Below the pieces are notes generated by a model. That model searched no databases. It was not told the origin of the DNA and was given only the letters and a program-made list of their open reading frames with translations. This document shows positions 62,876 through 64,000 of a stretch of 64,000 bases of DNA, piece after piece; the first letter of the stretch is position 1, and each line of letters starts with the position of its first letter. Origin of the DNA: Cinclus cinclus (taxonomy: Eukaryota; Chordata; Aves; Passeriformes; Cinclidae); NCBI RefSeq assembly GCF_963662255.1, contig NC_085049.1:29358142-29422141 (forward strand), read 5' to 3'. The translations under genes were made by a program, and so were the position numbers.

Positions 62876-64000
62876 TCTACCTACCCCATCTCCCCAACAG
62901 CCATAGCATCCCCTTTTCTCCTAACCTCTGTGACTGTAACTGTATATGACTTTCTGTTACTTCTGTGCTGGACTCATACATTTGCCTGAGTATTTTTCCC
63001 TGAATATTTGCATGTGGTCAAATATTTCAGCCAAGGTCACACATCTCTATGTTAATTGCCACTCTGTTTTGTTTTTTTTTTTTTGAGAAACAAAGAGTTC
63101 TGCCCAGATGGTGCTTTTTTTGTGTATGTGACTATTACATTTTCTACCTTCCTAATGAGACTTTTAGTAGCAAAAAAACATTCAGCTTCTGGGTCCCATG
63201 TAAAATACCCTTGAGACACAGCTGCACAAGCAAAAAAATGAGAAATTCACATTGCATTCTTGGTTTCTACTGTGTCTCTTTATATGCTGTCAATTTGACT
63301 GCGGCATAGTTGAAAATTGAGATTTTTCCTGTGGTCTTCATGCTATTTTATGAGCTTTAATTAAAATGTAACCTTTTCTTGAGAATCTAAACTGTCTGTT
63401 GATGCCAGTTCACAACTCAGTTGACCTAACTGTAAAATAATAAGAGACTAGTTTTTAACAAACAAAATCCCAAGGTAATACCTCTAAAAGCTTTTATTCC
63501 TGATATTCTAGAAAATTAGTCTCACATAGAACAGTTGTCCAATAAGGTAGGACGTAAAATTCAACTGTTCCACTTCAGGCTTTTTTGAGCACACTCTGAA
63601 ATATCAATCTTGAAATCTAGCAGCCTTGTTTAAACAAATAACAGAATTAAGCATGGATGCTTCTCTAATCCAATGCATCCATTTGTACTTCCTGGCCAAC
63701 TCCTTTAGAATCGGATTGAGCAGTCTGTATCTAAAATAAGATTCATCTACTTTAAGGTGGATGTCCCAAATAATTGGTGGAATCTTAGCTTAGAACTGTT
63801 TCTTATTAGCTGCCAGCTTGGAAAATATATTTTTAAAAAATCTCAGTGACTATTTCAGATGCAGACTTTTAATAAAGATGAATCCTTTCTGTTCTCTACC
63901 AAAATACTGGGGTTCATGATACATTTCACATAATCCCTGGTGAAAAAGTAGAAGAATAGTTTTTCTTGGAATAAAACATCTATGATCACCCATGCCAGCA
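62876..64000. other. Non-coding stretch to the end of the window
   Basis: AT-rich. Contains T13 at 63072-63084 and A7 near 63173. The 86-codon plus frame (63049-63309) is translated partly from the T run and is not a gene. No repeat family is recognised, and the window ends inside featureless sequence. Confidence 0.6.

Noticed and set aside
1..64000. Endogenous retrovirus or DNA transposon ends
   Set aside because: I looked for paired LTR-like direct repeats, primer-binding and polypurine arrangements and long terminal inverted repeats, and saw none. Old or solo LTRs cannot be excluded by eye.

Overview
This is a 64 kb stretch of AT-rich vertebrate nuclear DNA, most probably from a bird. The main support is one 5'-truncated CR1 LINE 3' end at about 46655-46990. 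It has the conserved CR1 tail (GGTCTTTTCCAACCT, then ATTCTGTG-type octamers). Recent interspersed repeats are otherwise almost absent, and nothing resembles Alu, B1/B2 or L1; that combination is typical of avian genomes. Species and chromosome cannot be named from the sequence. I see no bacterial, viral or organellar organisation.

No protein-coding gene, tRNA, rRNA or CRISPR array can be supported. The open frames are short, lie on both strands without order and match no family I recognise. The longest (197, 184, 172 and 163 codons) are explained by a stop-free tandem array or look like chance. The window is best read as intergenic or deep intronic DNA. A few candidate short exons, each a good 3' splice site followed by an open frame, are listed as hypotheses only.

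Layout. 1-5380: plain AT-rich DNA with A-rich and TTTTG/TTTG simple repeats and a run of 19 G. 5390-5660: a compact CpG-containing block with two RFX-type X-box palindromes, the best regulatory candidate here. 5660-17750: mostly featureless, with an old LINE 3' end near 13.4 kb and two short perfect inverted repeats. 17760-18139: a minisatellite of exactly 20 copies of a 19 bp unit, the most striking structure. 18140-28340: featureless apart from a 22 bp palindrome (21439), a second old LINE 3' end (25755-26150), one candidate exon (27271) and a 16 bp tandem duplication. 28345-46650: simple repeats (pyrimidine tracts, an 11 bp triplicate, an A-rich tract, a GATAT-type array) and a long pyrimidine-biased block near 41.2-41.7 kb. 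46655-46990: the CR1. 46990-64000: candidate conserved non-coding blocks (about 51.06, 55.0 and 56.6-57.2 kb), one candidate exon (52130), homopolymer tracts and an AC/AT microsatellite (59955-60040).

There is no gene set to describe as working together. If the window has a function it is probably regulatory (5.4, 51.1, 55.0 and 56.6-57.2 kb). I found no evidence of a new multi-gene system.
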